Source: DAOUJI01 sp965197415 (lineage in GTDB: Bacteria > Chloroflexota > Dehalococcoidia > Lucifugimonadales > JAGWBF01). Taken from it: a DNA stretch of 64,000 nucleotides. The notes under the pieces are model-generated. The model searched no databases. It saw only the letters and a list, made by a program, of their open reading frames with translations, and was not told the DNA's origin. Below are positions 8,110-16,632 of the stretch, piece after piece (within the stretch, counting starts at the first letter, position 1; each line of letters starts with the position of its first letter). The translations under genes were made by a program, and so were the position numbers. The stretch spans positions 2,542,001 through 2,606,000 of the forward strand of contig OZ240207.1 in the NCBI GenBank assembly GCA_965197415.1. Reading direction: 5' to 3'.

Positions 8110-8802
8110 CTAGTCTAGATGGTCGGAATGCTCTTCCCCGCCTGGAGTCGGCGCGGCTGGCTCCAGACTCCGGTCTTCCCGCCTTTCCGACGTGACCACA
8201 GGAGGCCGGTTGCCAATCGCCAACTCGTCGGGGTGCCGCGACTCGACGACGTGTGACTCGTGCTCGTCATCGTCCTCGGTCTCAGGTCCCAAAGCCGGAA
8301 TGCGGATGTCCTTGGGCGGTTTCCTGGTCTGCGTTCTGCGCCGGTTGCGTCCACCCCTGGACGTGAGCTTCTTCATCTCTTGCTCGACCAGTTGGAAGTC
8401 TTTCTTTGGCAGCAGGTGCAGGTTGGTTTGGGCGAAGGCTATGTACCACGCCTCGGGAGTCCATTTGCGAACATAGTCCAACCGGGGAGCCAACTGGTTG
8501 GCGTCGATGTAGTCGTCCTTGGGCAGGACGACCTCCGGCTCTATGTCCACCTTATAGGCCCACTTGCTCAGGCCGTCCTTCACCCAGGGAGGGGATGGGT
8601 CTTCGATATACCTGGACGTAGCCCGTGCTGTGGCCCCGAAGAATCTCTCATGACCCACGTAGTACAGGATGCAGTCGCCCGGTTCAATGCGCTGCGCTTT
8701 ACGGTGGTGGTTGGCCTTGATCCCTTGGACTTTGAAACCCTGACTCCGCATGATTTCGAAGTTTTCCGGGGTTGTTACGATCATCCAGTAATTTCTTGGC
8801 AT
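8110..8802 (-). CDS. EVE-domain (PUA-like) protein with acidic tail
   Basis: A 230-residue protein. Residues 1-145 match the EVE fold: NYWMIVTTPENFEIM at the start, a GDCILYYVGHERFFGATARA core and a helical end (YIAFAQTNLHLLPKKDF). EVE domains bind modified bases in DNA or RNA and often accompany restriction or RNA-modification genes. The remaining ~85 residues are a basic Arg/Lys stretch (GGRNRRRTQTRKPP) followed by a disordered acidic tail. It is convergent with carB with a 27-bp gap. No restriction gene is adjacent, so its modified-nucleic-acid ligand is unknown. Confidence 0.8.
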   Translation of the reverse strand: MPRNYWMIVTTPENFEIMRSQGFKVQGIKANHHRKAQRIEPGDCILYYVGHERFFGATARATSRYIEDPSPPWVKDGLSKWAYKVDIEPEVVLPKDDYIDANQLAPRLDYVRKWTPEAWYIAFAQTNLHLLPKKDFQLVEQEMKKLTSRGGRNRRRTQTRKPPKDIRIPALGPETEDDDEHESHVVESRHPDELAIGNRPPVVTSERREDRSLEPAAPTPGGEEHSDHLD

Positions 8803-8868
8803 GGTCCTCTCCGCTGTGATGCGGTCTAGTCATTCTAGCATAGCTCGAGGCAGACTCCCATCGAAGCC

Positions 8869-10041
8869 TCAGACGACGCTAATCAGGTTATAGGTGTATT
8901 TGAACAGCTTGAAGGCCTCCTTGACGAAAGTAAAAGGCCCCACGGGTTTGTCTGGCGTTACGTGGGAAAAGAAGGAGAACTCCGTCCGGTGAAGCTCGAC
9001 TTGTCCCTCCACGACATCCCCAAGGCGGCGGGACTCCTCAGAGGGCACTGCGTCATCTTCGCGGTCGTGGGCTATCAGCAACTTCGCTTGAAGGCCGTCT
9101 ACGGCAGCGCTGGGCGAAATGCGGTCCAAGTCCTGGAGCAGACCGGAAGGAAGCAGCTCGATCTGGGCCTGGGCCTCTTCGACGCTCAGGCGTTCGGCGT
9201 CGTCGGAAGCCGTGGCTGATCTCAACAGTGCGTACGCCGCCTGCGCTTCCGGGCTAAGGGTCTCCGGCAGAGACGCATCCGGTTCCCGCCGGACGAACAT
9301 CCTGTCGAGGGCCTCTCGCTCATCAGCATTGGGAAGCCCCTCGATGATTTGGTTCACGAACACCCGGTCCGTGGCTGACCTGGGGTCCCAGGGGTCCACT
9401 TCACCGTCGTAGAAGCTGCGGTTGGCGGCAATCTGGGCCAGCAGGTCTCTTACGTCGTAGTAGCCCCCGAACGCGCTGACGAAGTTGACCCTTTCGCTGA
9501 TGCGCTGGTCGGAGGCCGCAACCACGGCCAACGAGGCGCCCACACAGAACCCTCCCAGACCTACCTTTTCGGAGTCCACGTAGTTCTGTTCCGCCAGGAA
9601 CTGGAAAGCCCACACCAGATTGTCGGGTTCCCGGGGGTCCACCCTGTGCTGCATCATGCTGGGCGACCAGGGGATCATGACTGCGAATCCGGCCCTCGCC
9701 AGTCCCTCGCCCAGGTTGACCACCCGGGCGTCGTCCCTGGGAGCGGGGTTCACTCCCAGGAAGACCACCACACCGGGTCTCGCATCGTCTCCCGGAGTGC
9801 GGTATATATCAGCCGTGCCCGTTCCGGCAGCGAGGGGATAGATCACTTCCTCCCGGATAGGGTCGGATGTAAACCATTCCTGGGGTTTGACGGGAATGGG
9901 CAGCGTTTGTATCACGAACAGAGCGGATGCCATGATGTCCTGGCCCTGGGGAGCCAAAGCCAGGTAGTTGGCAAAGAGCAGGAGCAAAGCTCCGATGGTC
10001 AGTGCCGTTCTTTTTAGATAAAGTCTGATTCGCCGCCACAT
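8869..10041 (-). CDS. Membrane-anchored dienelactone-hydrolase-like alpha/beta hydrolase
   Basis: A 390-residue protein. An N-terminal hydrophobic segment (LTIGALLLLFANYLALA) serves as anchor or signal. The alpha/beta hydrolase core carries G-x-C-x-G (GLGGFCVGASLAV), the Cys-nucleophile elbow of dienelactone hydrolases, followed by a late Asp (AHDREDDAVPS) and His (FSHVTPD) that would complete the triad. A long helical insert (residues ~235-310) separates the elbow from the Asp and is unusual for the family. It likely cleaves an ester or lactone outside the cytoplasm. Divergent from the PHP gene at 10170. Confidence 0.75.
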   Translation of the reverse strand: MWRRIRLYLKRTALTIGALLLLFANYLALAPQGQDIMASALFVIQTLPIPVKPQEWFTSDPIREEVIYPLAAGTGTADIYRTPGDDARPGVVVFLGVNPAPRDDARVVNLGEGLARAGFAVMIPWSPSMMQHRVDPREPDNLVWAFQFLAEQNYVDSEKVGLGGFCVGASLAVVAASDQRISERVNFVSAFGGYYDVRDLLAQIAANRSFYDGEVDPWDPRSATDRVFVNQIIEGLPNADEREALDRMFVRREPDASLPETLSPEAQAAYALLRSATASDDAERLSVEEAQAQIELLPSGLLQDLDRISPSAAVDGLQAKLLIAHDREDDAVPSEESRRLGDVVEGQVELHRTEFSFFSHVTPDKPVGPFTFVKEAFKLFKYTYNLISVV

Positions 10042-10107
10042 AGATGCGTCACCGTAGGCGTCTGGGAGACAATTCTAACACTCCACTCCGACGGGCGCCG
10101 GGCTACG

Positions 10108-10138
10108 TTGAGCTATTGGAATGCGTCATGTATATAAT
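10108..10138 (+). promoter_or_regulatory. Candidate sigma-70 promoter for the PHP gene
   Basis: TTGAGC (10108-10113) and an exact TATAAT (10133-10138) are separated by 19 bp, longer than ideal. The box lies ~30 bp upstream of the PHP start, leaving room for its GGAGG. The -10 is strong, the -35 weak. Confidence 0.4.
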
Positions 10139-10169
10139 ACCGAGTCAGATGCGGCAAGACGGAGGCGAG

Positions 10170-10841
10170 ATGTACGATTTTCACACCCACACCTTTCTTA
10201 GCGACGGAGTGTTGTCGCCAATCGAGCTAATCCGTCGAGCAGTGGTGCGTGGCTACAAAGGCATGGCCGTGACGGACCACGTTGGTCCGGGCAACTTGGA
10301 ATACGTACTGAACATACTCGTGACCGATTGCAAGATGGCGTCATTCCGATGGGACATCCTGGTTCTTCCCGGCGTTGAAATCACCCACGTGCCCAAAGAC
10401 GACATAGACATGGTTGCCCGCGCAGCCAAAGAGATGGGCGCAAGGATAGTGGTGGTCCACGGTGAGACGCCCGTAGAGCCGGTGGAGCCTGGCACGAACA
10501 GAGCCGCGATAAGCTCGGACGCCGTCGATGTCCTCGCCCATCCCGGCCTGATCGAATTGGACGACGCACGCCTGGCCGCCGAACGGGGCGTTTACTTGGA
10601 GGTCACAGCCCGCAGAGGTCACAGCCTAGCCAACGGGCATGTGGTGAAGGTCGCTCAGGAAGCCGGAGCGCTGACTGTGCTGGACTCTGACGCCCACAGC
10701 CCGGACGACTTACTCACCGACGAACTCAGGGAGAAGGTGGCTTTGGGCGCAGGTCTCTCACGTGATCAGGCGCAGACATTGTTGGTGAGCAACCCAATAA
10801 GCTTGCTCAAGAAACTGGGAGTGAGCGTCGCGCCCGGATAG
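10170..10841 (+). CDS. PHP-domain phosphoesterase/metal hydrolase
   Basis: 223 residues beginning MYDFHTHTFLSDG, the first metal-binding motif (H-x-H) of the polymerase/histidinol phosphatase fold. Later ligands appear in AVTDHVG, LPGVEI, VVVHGET, VLAHPG and LDSDAHSPDD. The 10170 start is chosen because GGAGG (10161-10165) precedes it and the PHP motif begins immediately; a longer frame back to 10044 adds only non-homologous residues. Members cleave phosphate esters using two or three metals. The order of motifs matches histidinol-phosphatase-like stand-alone PHP proteins. Substrate not determinable from context. Confidence 0.82.
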   Translation: MYDFHTHTFLSDGVLSPIELIRRAVVRGYKGMAVTDHVGPGNLEYVLNILVTDCKMASFRWDILVLPGVEITHVPKDDIDMVARAAKEMGARIVVVHGETPVEPVEPGTNRAAISSDAVDVLAHPGLIELDDARLAAERGVYLEVTARRGHSLANGHVVKVAQEAGALTVLDSDAHSPDDLLTDELREKVALGAGLSRDQAQTLLVSNPISLLKKLGVSVAPG

Positions 10842-10852
10842 TCTGAGGATAT

Positions 10853-10996
10853 CTACGAAGCTTTGCCGATGCGAAACACCTTCGTTCCGCACTGGGGGCA
10901 GGACCCCTGTGTGGCAGGCCTTCCGTTCTTCAACGTAACCTGCTGTGGATTGCTGATCTCTCTTTTTCCCCTACACTTGAAGCAGTAAGCCTCCAT
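10853..10996 (-). CDS. DUF5679-like mini zinc-ribbon protein, 47 residues
   Basis: This small gene reads MEAYCFKCRGKREI, then a short linker and GSCPQCGTKVFRIGKAS. Two C-x-x-C knuckles (Cys5/Cys8 and Cys34/Cys37) form a zinc ribbon. The AYCFKCR-KREI start and CP-CGTK-FRIG end are the pattern I associate with DUF5679 proteins, common in Chloroflexota and other bacteria. A GGAGGGG ribosome binding site precedes the ATG, and a good promoter lies upstream (11037-11064). It is downstream of truB on the same strand but apparently separately transcribed. Function unknown; possibly RNA- or ribosome-associated. Confidence 0.8.
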   Translation of the reverse strand: MEAYCFKCRGKREISNPQQVTLKNGRPATQGSCPQCGTKVFRIGKAS

Positions 10997-11036
10997 CGCA
11001 CCCCTCCACGAGAATACGCTTGCCTTTTAATCCACA

Positions 11037-11064
11037 ACTATACTTAGCGAATGGCCTTTGTCAA
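11037..11064 (-). promoter_or_regulatory. Sigma-70 promoter for the DUF5679 gene
   Basis: On the minus strand TTGACA (complement of 11059-11064) and TATAGT (complement of 11037-11042) are 16 bp apart, about 40 bp upstream of the 10996 start. The near-consensus -35 makes this one of the better promoters in the window. Confidence 0.6.
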
Positions 11065-11096
11065 TACTGAAACGACGCCGATTACCGTTTCTTTCG

Positions 11097-12050
11097 CTAT
11101 CTGACCTGTGCGGGTGCGAAGATGGAAGGCGAGTCGAGTTGGAAAACCTTGTACGGCCTCCACTGGTTCTTGGGCTTGTCGTAGGCGACGACGGCCAGAA
11201 ATTGCCCGCCCGAGTCGTATGCCCGGAACTTCTCCATGTATCCCGCCGTGGCCGCCGTTTGAGGCGATGCGTTTATCGACTGGCCGTTCTTCAGGAACCT
11301 CTCGGCAGCCTTGCCGACTTCGACGCTTTTCATGTCCAGGAGGGCAAAATCGACGGGCAGCAAGTGTTTGGCCACGCTCTCTGAAGCTCCGTCGTCTGAA
11401 TCGAGGTCAGCCATTCGCACGCTGTCGTCGGAGGTGAATGGCCCCGCTTTAAGCCGTACAAGCCTGTCCAGATATGCGTAGCAGCCCAGGCTTTTCCCCA
11501 AGTCGTGGGCAAGGGACCGCATATAGGCTCCGCGGCCGCTTTCGACCTTAACGGTGACTATGGGGGGAGCGAACTCCAGCACTTCGGTGCGGGCAATGTC
11601 CACTTTCCTGGGTTCCCGTTCCACTTCTATGCCGGCCCTCGCCAGCTCATAGAGGCGCTTACCGTCCACTTTCAGGGCGCTGTACATGGGAGGCTCTTGG
11701 TCTATCAGGCCGTGGAATTCCTCAAGCGCCCGGTTCACGTCGTCCAGGGTGATTCCTGAGTAGTCGCCCTCTTTCGTGATTTCGCCCTCTGCATCGTAGG
11801 TGGCAGTGGAGGCTCCGAGTTTCACCTCCATAAGGTATTCCCTAGGGCCGTCCACGAGAAACTCCATGAGCCTTGTAGCCTGTCCTAAGCAGATTGGCAG
11901 GACACCTTCCGCCAGGGGATCGAGGGTGCCTCCGTGACCCACTCGCTTTCGCTGCCCGGTCAGCCTCTTGACCATCCGCACCGCGTCCATGGACGTGGGT
12001 CCTCTATCCTTGTAGAGGTTCAAAAAGCCGTTGATCTGGTTCTTTTGCAT
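11097..12050 (-). CDS. truB: tRNA pseudouridine-55 synthase
   Basis: 317 residues. TruB isomerises U55 to pseudouridine in the T-loop of tRNAs. The catalytic motif GHGGTLDPLAEGVLP carries the nucleophile Asp44, preceded by GFLNLYKDRGPTSMDAV, the family's characteristic start. A second conserved block (GRGAYMRSLAHDLG) and a short C-terminal PUA-like region follow. It is last in the nusA-ylxR-infB-rbfA-truB operon, 19 bp after rbfA. Confidence is high from motifs and context together. Confidence 0.95.
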   Translation of the reverse strand: MQKNQINGFLNLYKDRGPTSMDAVRMVKRLTGQRKRVGHGGTLDPLAEGVLPICLGQATRLMEFLVDGPREYLMEVKLGASTATYDAEGEITKEGDYSGITLDDVNRALEEFHGLIDQEPPMYSALKVDGKRLYELARAGIEVEREPRKVDIARTEVLEFAPPIVTVKVESGRGAYMRSLAHDLGKSLGCYAYLDRLVRLKAGPFTSDDSVRMADLDSDDGASESVAKHLLPVDFALLDMKSVEVGKAAERFLKNGQSINASPQTAATAGYMEKFRAYDSGGQFLAVVAYDKPKNQWRPYKVFQLDSPSIFAPAQVR

Positions 12051-12069
12051 CCGTCTAAAGGTCTAGGCT

Positions 12070-12417
12070 CTAGCCAGTTGGGTTGGCCTGATCGATCAGT
12101 TCGTAGATGTGGCTGGCTTCGTCGAGGGACTCGTCCAGCACCAGTTCCAACGTAGGAATGTGCTTCAGCCGGACGCGGCCCCTGAGTTCCCGTCGGATGA
12201 ATCCCAGAGCCGACCGTATACCGTTGAGCACGGTCTCCTTCTGGTCACGCTGCGCGAATACGGATACGTGGACCCGGGCGTGGCTTAGGTCCACGGAAGT
12301 GTCCACGTATGTTACGCTGACGACGCCGCCGAGGCGAGGATCATTCAATTCCTTGGAAATCAGGTCGCTGATTTCCTGGCGCAGCAATCCGTTGATTCGG
12401 TCGATGCGTCTGATCAT
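12070..12417 (-). CDS. rbfA: Ribosome-binding factor A
   Basis: 115 residues, normal family length. RbfA binds the 30S subunit during 16S rRNA maturation. The start (RIDRINGLLRQEISDLISKELNDPRLG) is the typical N-terminal helix, followed by a KH-like fold (VVSVTYVDTSVDLSHARVHVSVF) and RLKHIPTLELVLDESLDEASHIYELI near the end. It lies between infB and truB on the minus strand, 52 bp after infB, as in many bacteria. Confidence 0.95.
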   Translation of the reverse strand: MIRRIDRINGLLRQEISDLISKELNDPRLGGVVSVTYVDTSVDLSHARVHVSVFAQRDQKETVLNGIRSALGFIRRELRGRVRLKHIPTLELVLDESLDEASHIYELIDQANPTG

Positions 12418-12469
12418 AAACGGTTGTCCTCTAGGGAGTCGAGATGGAGACTAAGTTGGATGAGGTCCT

Positions 12470-14314
12470 TTAGGCCCGGCCCTTTTCCATGCGGTAGGTC
12501 TCCAGCACGTCGCCTTCCTCGAAATCGTAAAAGCTGGCGACCCCTATACCGCATTCGAAACCTGCGTTCATCTCGTTGACTTCTTCTTTGAAATGGCGGA
12601 GGCTGGTGACAGTCCCATTGAATAGGTTTCGGCCTCCTCGTAGGACTCGCACCATCGCGTTTCGGGTCATTCTTCCGTCGGTGACCATGCATCCGGCGAT
12701 GTTCTGGTTTCGTCTGCCGATGGAGAAGATGGCCCGCACCTCGGCATGGCCGACGATTACTTCCCGTTGGGTGGCTTCCAGGATGCCCTGAAGCGCTTTT
12801 TCGATGTCCTCGACCAGGTGGTAGATGATGTCATAATATCGTATTTCCACGCCTTCCCGTTCAGCCAGGCGGTCAACGCCCTGCTGGGTAGTGGTGGAAA
12901 AGCCTATCACGATGGCGTCGGAGGCAGCGGCCAGCAGGATGTCGCTGTCGGTGACAGAGCCGCTGCCCGCGTGGAGTATTCGAACTCTGGCCCTTCCGTC
13001 GTTCAGCCTCTCAAGAGAGCCGACAACCGCTTCTACGCTGCCTTGTACGTCAGCTTTGATGACCAGGTTCAACTCCTTGGTCTCGCCGGAATCGATGCGG
13101 GTCTGTAGCTCCTCCAGCGTAAGAGCCCGCGCCGCAGACCTTCCGGCCTCCTTTTCTTGCTGGCGAGACTCTGCCAGGTTCCTGGCAGAGCGCTCATCTT
13201 GGACTGTCTCGAAGGGGTCTCCGGCTTCGGGCAATGAGCCAAAGCCCATCAGTTCCACGGGAAACGCCGGGGCCACCTCCGTCAAGCGTTTGCCCAGGTC
13301 GTTGGACATGGCCCGCACACGGCCGTAGCAGGAGCCGGCCACTATGTAGTCGCCGACTCGGAGAGTGCCGCTCTGGACCAGCAGAGTGGCCAGCGGGCCG
13401 CGGTTCCGGTCCAACTTGGCCTCCACCACCACGCCTGATGCCTTCCGTTCCGGATCGGCTTTCAGGTCGGCGATCTCAGCCACCAGCAGAAGGTTTTCCA
13501 GCAGGTCGTCGATGCCTTCTCCCTGAGTGGCCGACATTGGCACGGATATTACGTCTCCGCCCCAGTCTTCGAACACCAGCCCTTGCTCTCCCAGTTGACG
13601 CTTGACGCGATCCGGGTCGGAGTCTGGGCGGTCCATCTTGTTTATGGCGACGATTATGGGCACTTCGGCGGCTTTGGCGTGGTTCAGGGCTTCTACAGTC
13701 TGAGGCATGACCCCGTCATCGGCGGCCACCACAAGGATGGCGATGTCGGTGACGCTGGCGCCACGGGCCCTGATGGCGGTAAAGGCTTCATGGCCTGGCG
13801 TGTCCAGGAAGGTGATTTTCTGGCCGTTGTGTTCGACTTGGTATGCTCCGATGTGCTGGGTGATTTGTCCCACTTCACCCTGGGCCACTCGGCTGCGGCG
13901 TATCGCGTCCAAAAGAGTCGTCTTGCCGTGGTCCACGTGTCCCAGGATGGTCACGATCGGTGGGCGGTGGACCAGCCTGTCCGGGTCAACTGCTGCAACG
14001 GGAACCGTTGCAGCGGCGGCGCTGTCGCCGGTCTCCTGTTCGGGTCTGGTGCGGACTCCAAAGGCCGACGCCACCAGCGCCCCGATTTCGTAGTCGATGA
14101 TCTGGTTCATGGAGGCCATGATGCCGTTGCGCATCAACTGCTTGATGGTGTCAATGGAGCTTATGCCCGTAAGCTCGGAAAGGCGCTTCACGGTCAGCGT
14201 GGAGGGAAGCTCTACGACGCTGGGAGCGCTCTTGCGTTGGCGGGGCCTGCGCTCCGTCGCTTGAGCTCCGGGCTCCTCGGTAGCCGCTGTTCGTTGCGGG
14301 CTCTCAGTGGTCAT
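12470..14314 (-). CDS. infB: Translation initiation factor IF-2 (short form)
   Basis: 614 residues, a short IF-2 lacking the long N-terminal extensions of enterobacteria. One IF2_N module (LTVKRLSELTGISSIDTIKQLM, residues ~40-85) precedes the GTPase domain, with G1 GHVDHGKTT near residue 126, G3 DTPGHEAF, G4 NKMD and G5 MSATQGEG. Domains II-IV follow, including SGSVTDSDILLAAASDAIVIGF and the fMet-tRNA-binding domain. It loads initiator tRNA on the 30S subunit. The start ATG overlaps the ylxR stop by 4 bp (ATGA), indicating translational coupling. Confidence 0.96.
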   Translation of the reverse strand: MTTESPQRTAATEEPGAQATERRPRQRKSAPSVVELPSTLTVKRLSELTGISSIDTIKQLMRNGIMASMNQIIDYEIGALVASAFGVRTRPEQETGDSAAAATVPVAAVDPDRLVHRPPIVTILGHVDHGKTTLLDAIRRSRVAQGEVGQITQHIGAYQVEHNGQKITFLDTPGHEAFTAIRARGASVTDIAILVVAADDGVMPQTVEALNHAKAAEVPIIVAINKMDRPDSDPDRVKRQLGEQGLVFEDWGGDVISVPMSATQGEGIDDLLENLLLVAEIADLKADPERKASGVVVEAKLDRNRGPLATLLVQSGTLRVGDYIVAGSCYGRVRAMSNDLGKRLTEVAPAFPVELMGFGSLPEAGDPFETVQDERSARNLAESRQQEKEAGRSAARALTLEELQTRIDSGETKELNLVIKADVQGSVEAVVGSLERLNDGRARVRILHAGSGSVTDSDILLAAASDAIVIGFSTTTQQGVDRLAEREGVEIRYYDIIYHLVEDIEKALQGILEATQREVIVGHAEVRAIFSIGRRNQNIAGCMVTDGRMTRNAMVRVLRGGRNLFNGTVTSLRHFKEEVNEMNAGFECGIGVASFYDFEEGDVLETYRMEKGRA

Positions 14315-14607
14315 ATCTCTTCTCCAACCTTCCCAGCCGCCAGAGTGTGAAGTTGTGTGAGCAAACCTTTCCTATCGAGCAGGACCACGTCCCTCCGGAA
14401 TGAGCGGCACAAGCGGTCTTTTGTGAGACCTTTGGTCCAGCACGCCGGTTCATAGCAGAAGTAGACGCCTCTTCCCGGCTCCTTCCCCGTGGGGTCGGTT
14501 GCCACTTCCCCGACGGAGCCGACCACTATTCGGATCAACTCCCGCTTGGGGAGCTTGGAGCGGCAAGAAGAGCATGACCGCAGGGGCACATGCTTCTTGT
14601 GCGTCAA
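14311..14607 (-). CDS. ylxR: YlxR-family nucleic-acid-binding protein
   Basis: 98 residues, DUF448. The core is KHVPLRSCSSCRSKLPKREL, with GRGVYFCYEPACW further on. A TTG start at 14605-14607 is chosen: GAGG lies just upstream, translation would begin directly before the conserved THKKHVPLR, and the gene then sits 16 bp after nusA. The longer frame to 14871 would overlap the nusA tail and is a shadow. YlxR sits between nusA and infB in most bacteria and has been linked to RNase P or transcription control. The two Cys pairs are intact. Confidence 0.88.
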   Translation of the reverse strand: MTHKKHVPLRSCSSCRSKLPKRELIRIVVGSVGEVATDPTGKEPGRGVYFCYEPACWTKGLTKDRLCRSFRRDVVLLDRKGLLTQLHTLAAGKVGEEI

Positions 14608-14623
14608 GGTGGCCTCTTTTGCG

Positions 14624-16246
14624 TTAGCCCTCCAGCTGCTGTCTGGCAGACCTGCCTCGGCCTCCGCTGCGGCCTCCACCGCCCCGTCCGCGTTTGCCCT
14701 TGCGTCCAGATCTGCCCGCGCTGCGAACGTTTCCGATGATGTCCTCGGCGAAACGTATCTGGCCGGTGCCAGCCACTGCAGGCAGGACCGCTGGGACCTT
14801 CCAGACGTCCTCGTCCCCCGCAGTCTCCTCCCCGTCCTCATCATCGTCGTCCTGCTCTTCTTCCTCTTCATCGAGGGCCAGGAGGGCCAACTCTTCCTCG
14901 GGGCTCAGCTTAGCGGTTTCCTGGACGGCGTCGGGAGCAATAGCGTCCTGGACTGCCACTTCCGCAACGACCTCCAAGACCGGCGCGTCGGCCTCGTCGA
15001 CAGCCGCCTCAAGAGCCAGAGCCTGGGCCGCTTCTTCGACGATCTGTTCGGCTTCGGCGACGACGGCCTCCAGCTCCTCTGCCACAACCTCGACGGGTTC
15101 GGTTTCCGCAACCGGGGCAGTCGCCACCACAGGAGCTTCTACTTGTTTCTCTAGAGTGGCCGCTCTAGCGGCTTCTTCCACGTTGGCCTGGCGATGGGCT
15201 TTTATCTCTTCCCACTCGCTCATGCTCTTGATGTCCAGCCGGAAGTTCACCAGCTTTGCGGCGAGACGGGCGTTCTGGCCTTCCTTGCCAATGGCCAGCG
15301 ACAGCTGACGCTCGGGCACGACGACGATGGCCGACTCATCCGCCCCGGTAGTGTCGACGTGGACCACCTCTGACGGGCTGAGGGCGTTGGCGATAAAGAC
15401 CCGTGGGTCCTTGTCCCAGCGCACCAGGTCAATCTTCTCGCCCTGGAGCTCGTTCACTATGCTCTGAATGCGGTTGCCCCGCATCCCGATGCAGGAACCT
15501 ACGGGGTCTATTCCTTCCTGGCGGGACATCACGGCAACCTTGCTGCGGGAGCCAGCCTCCCTGGAAATGGCCTTGATCTCGACGATGCCGTTATACACCT
15601 CGGGCACCTCGACTTCGAAGAGCCGTTTCAGCAAATTCCTGTGGTTTCTGGAGACCAGTATTTCGGGGCCTTTGGCGCTGCGCCGCACTTCCAGTACGAA
15701 GAGCTTGAGCCGCTGGCCCTTTCTGTAGCGTTCGGTGGGAATCTGTTCCTCCGGGAGAAGGACAGCCTGTGCACGGCCCAAGTCGATGATGATGATTCTG
15801 CCAGCCTCTATCTGGTCTATGACGCCGGAGATTACCTCCCCTTCCCGGTCCTGGAACTCGGCGTAGACCAGTTCGCGCTCCACTTCCCGAAGTCGCTGGA
15901 GCACGACCTGTTTGGCTGTCTGGGCGGCTATGCGGCTGACTTGGTGGGGGAGGGCTTCGATAGCCAGTTCGTCCCCCAAAGCGATGTCTTTCTTGACTTT
16001 CTGAGCGTCCTTGAGCAGGACCTCCCGCTTGTCGTCTTCAAGCTCGTCCACCACCGTCTTGGTGGCGTATACGTTCACTTCTCCGCTGTTGGGGTTTAGC
16101 TTGACGGATATGTTCTGCCCCATGACGAGGCTGTCCTTCTTGAAGGCCGACGCCAAGGCTACTTCTATAGCCTGAAGCACCTGCTCTTTAGGCAGGTGTC
16201 TCTCTGCCGCCAACTGTGTCAACGCTATCAAAAAGTCGCTTTTCAC
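14624..16246 (-). CDS. nusA: Transcription termination/antitermination factor NusA
   Basis: 540 residues from a GTG at 16244-16246, preceded by GGGGG and giving the conserved start MKSDFLIALTQLAAERHLPKEQV. Order: N-terminal RNA-polymerase-binding domain (1-~125), S1 domain, then two KH domains (GSCIGMRGNRIQ; AIGKEGQNARLA) to ~350. Unusually, there follow ~150 residues of Ala/Val/Glu-rich acidic sequence and a final Arg/Gly-rich tail (RSGRKGKRGRGGGGRSGGRG). NusA modulates pausing and termination. It heads the operon; no rimP precedes it here. A promoter and leader hairpin lie upstream. Confidence 0.95.
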   Translation of the reverse strand: MKSDFLIALTQLAAERHLPKEQVLQAIEVALASAFKKDSLVMGQNISVKLNPNSGEVNVYATKTVVDELEDDKREVLLKDAQKVKKDIALGDELAIEALPHQVSRIAAQTAKQVVLQRLREVERELVYAEFQDREGEVISGVIDQIEAGRIIIIDLGRAQAVLLPEEQIPTERYRKGQRLKLFVLEVRRSAKGPEILVSRNHRNLLKRLFEVEVPEVYNGIVEIKAISREAGSRSKVAVMSRQEGIDPVGSCIGMRGNRIQSIVNELQGEKIDLVRWDKDPRVFIANALSPSEVVHVDTTGADESAIVVVPERQLSLAIGKEGQNARLAAKLVNFRLDIKSMSEWEEIKAHRQANVEEAARAATLEKQVEAPVVATAPVAETEPVEVVAEELEAVVAEAEQIVEEAAQALALEAAVDEADAPVLEVVAEVAVQDAIAPDAVQETAKLSPEEELALLALDEEEEEQDDDDEDGEETAGDEDVWKVPAVLPAVAGTGQIRFAEDIIGNVRSAGRSGRKGKRGRGGGGRSGGRGRSARQQLEG

Positions 16247-16297
16247 GGCGTACCCCCTAGAGGGTTGTCCTCTGCCATCCCCTTCATTTAACAACAA

Positions 16298-16316
16298 GCC
16301 CCGATTGGTTCGGGGC
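16298..16316 (-). promoter_or_regulatory. Hairpin in the nusA leader
   Basis: GCCCCGA and TCGGGGC form a 7-bp stem with a 5-nt loop in the untranslated leader between the predicted promoter (16351-16380) and nusA. On the minus strand it is followed by TTGTTGTT, loosely terminator-like. NusA operons are often autoregulated through leader terminators; that role here is inferred. The rest of 16247-16632 holds only the promoter and the palindromic repeat. Confidence 0.4.
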
Positions 16317-16350
16317 CTGCGCAAAAAGGGTCCAGAGGATTCTTGGCTTG

Positions 16351-16380
16351 ATTATACCACTGGCCAGGGGTTGTGTGCAA
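16351..16380 (-). promoter_or_regulatory. nusAp: Sigma-70 promoter of the nusA-truB operon
   Basis: On the minus strand TTGCAC (complement of 16375-16380) and an exact TATAAT (complement of 16351-16356) are 18 bp apart, about 100 bp upstream of the nusA GTG. No other good promoter is seen in this gap. Confidence 0.6.
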
Positions 16381-16456
16381 CCGCATATACCGGATCGGCA
16401 GGGTCTTTCGATTGTACCCGCTTCTCCTATTCCGCTTATCCCTAACAGGCCTTCCC

Positions 16457-16537
16457 CCCCTCATCCTAGCCTTCTCCCGCCAGTGGAGAAGGGACAATGC
16501 CCCCTCGCCCTTGACGGGAGAGGGTTGGGGTGAGGGT
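16457..16537. repeat. Imperfect palindromic intergenic repeat (~80 bp)
   Basis: The left arm (CCCTCATCCTAGCCTTCTCC...) and the inverted right arm (CCCTCACCCCAACCCTCTCC...) pair over ~35 bp, and each arm also contains its own small hairpin. The sequence is of the kind dispersed in many genomes as intergenic palindromes between 3' ends or leaders. Only one copy was noticed in this window. Confidence 0.6.
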
Positions 16538-16632
16538 GAATAATCGAATGACCCTGACCGGATCGGGGCCCCGGCGTTCGCCCGGAGCTATCTCCCTCTA
16601 CCCTGCGCCAGCCGGCGCCATGTCTCGCGTGG

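Noticed and set aside
14608..14871. N-terminal extension of YlxR.
   Set aside because: It overlaps the nusA tail in another frame; the conserved protein begins at the TTG start.
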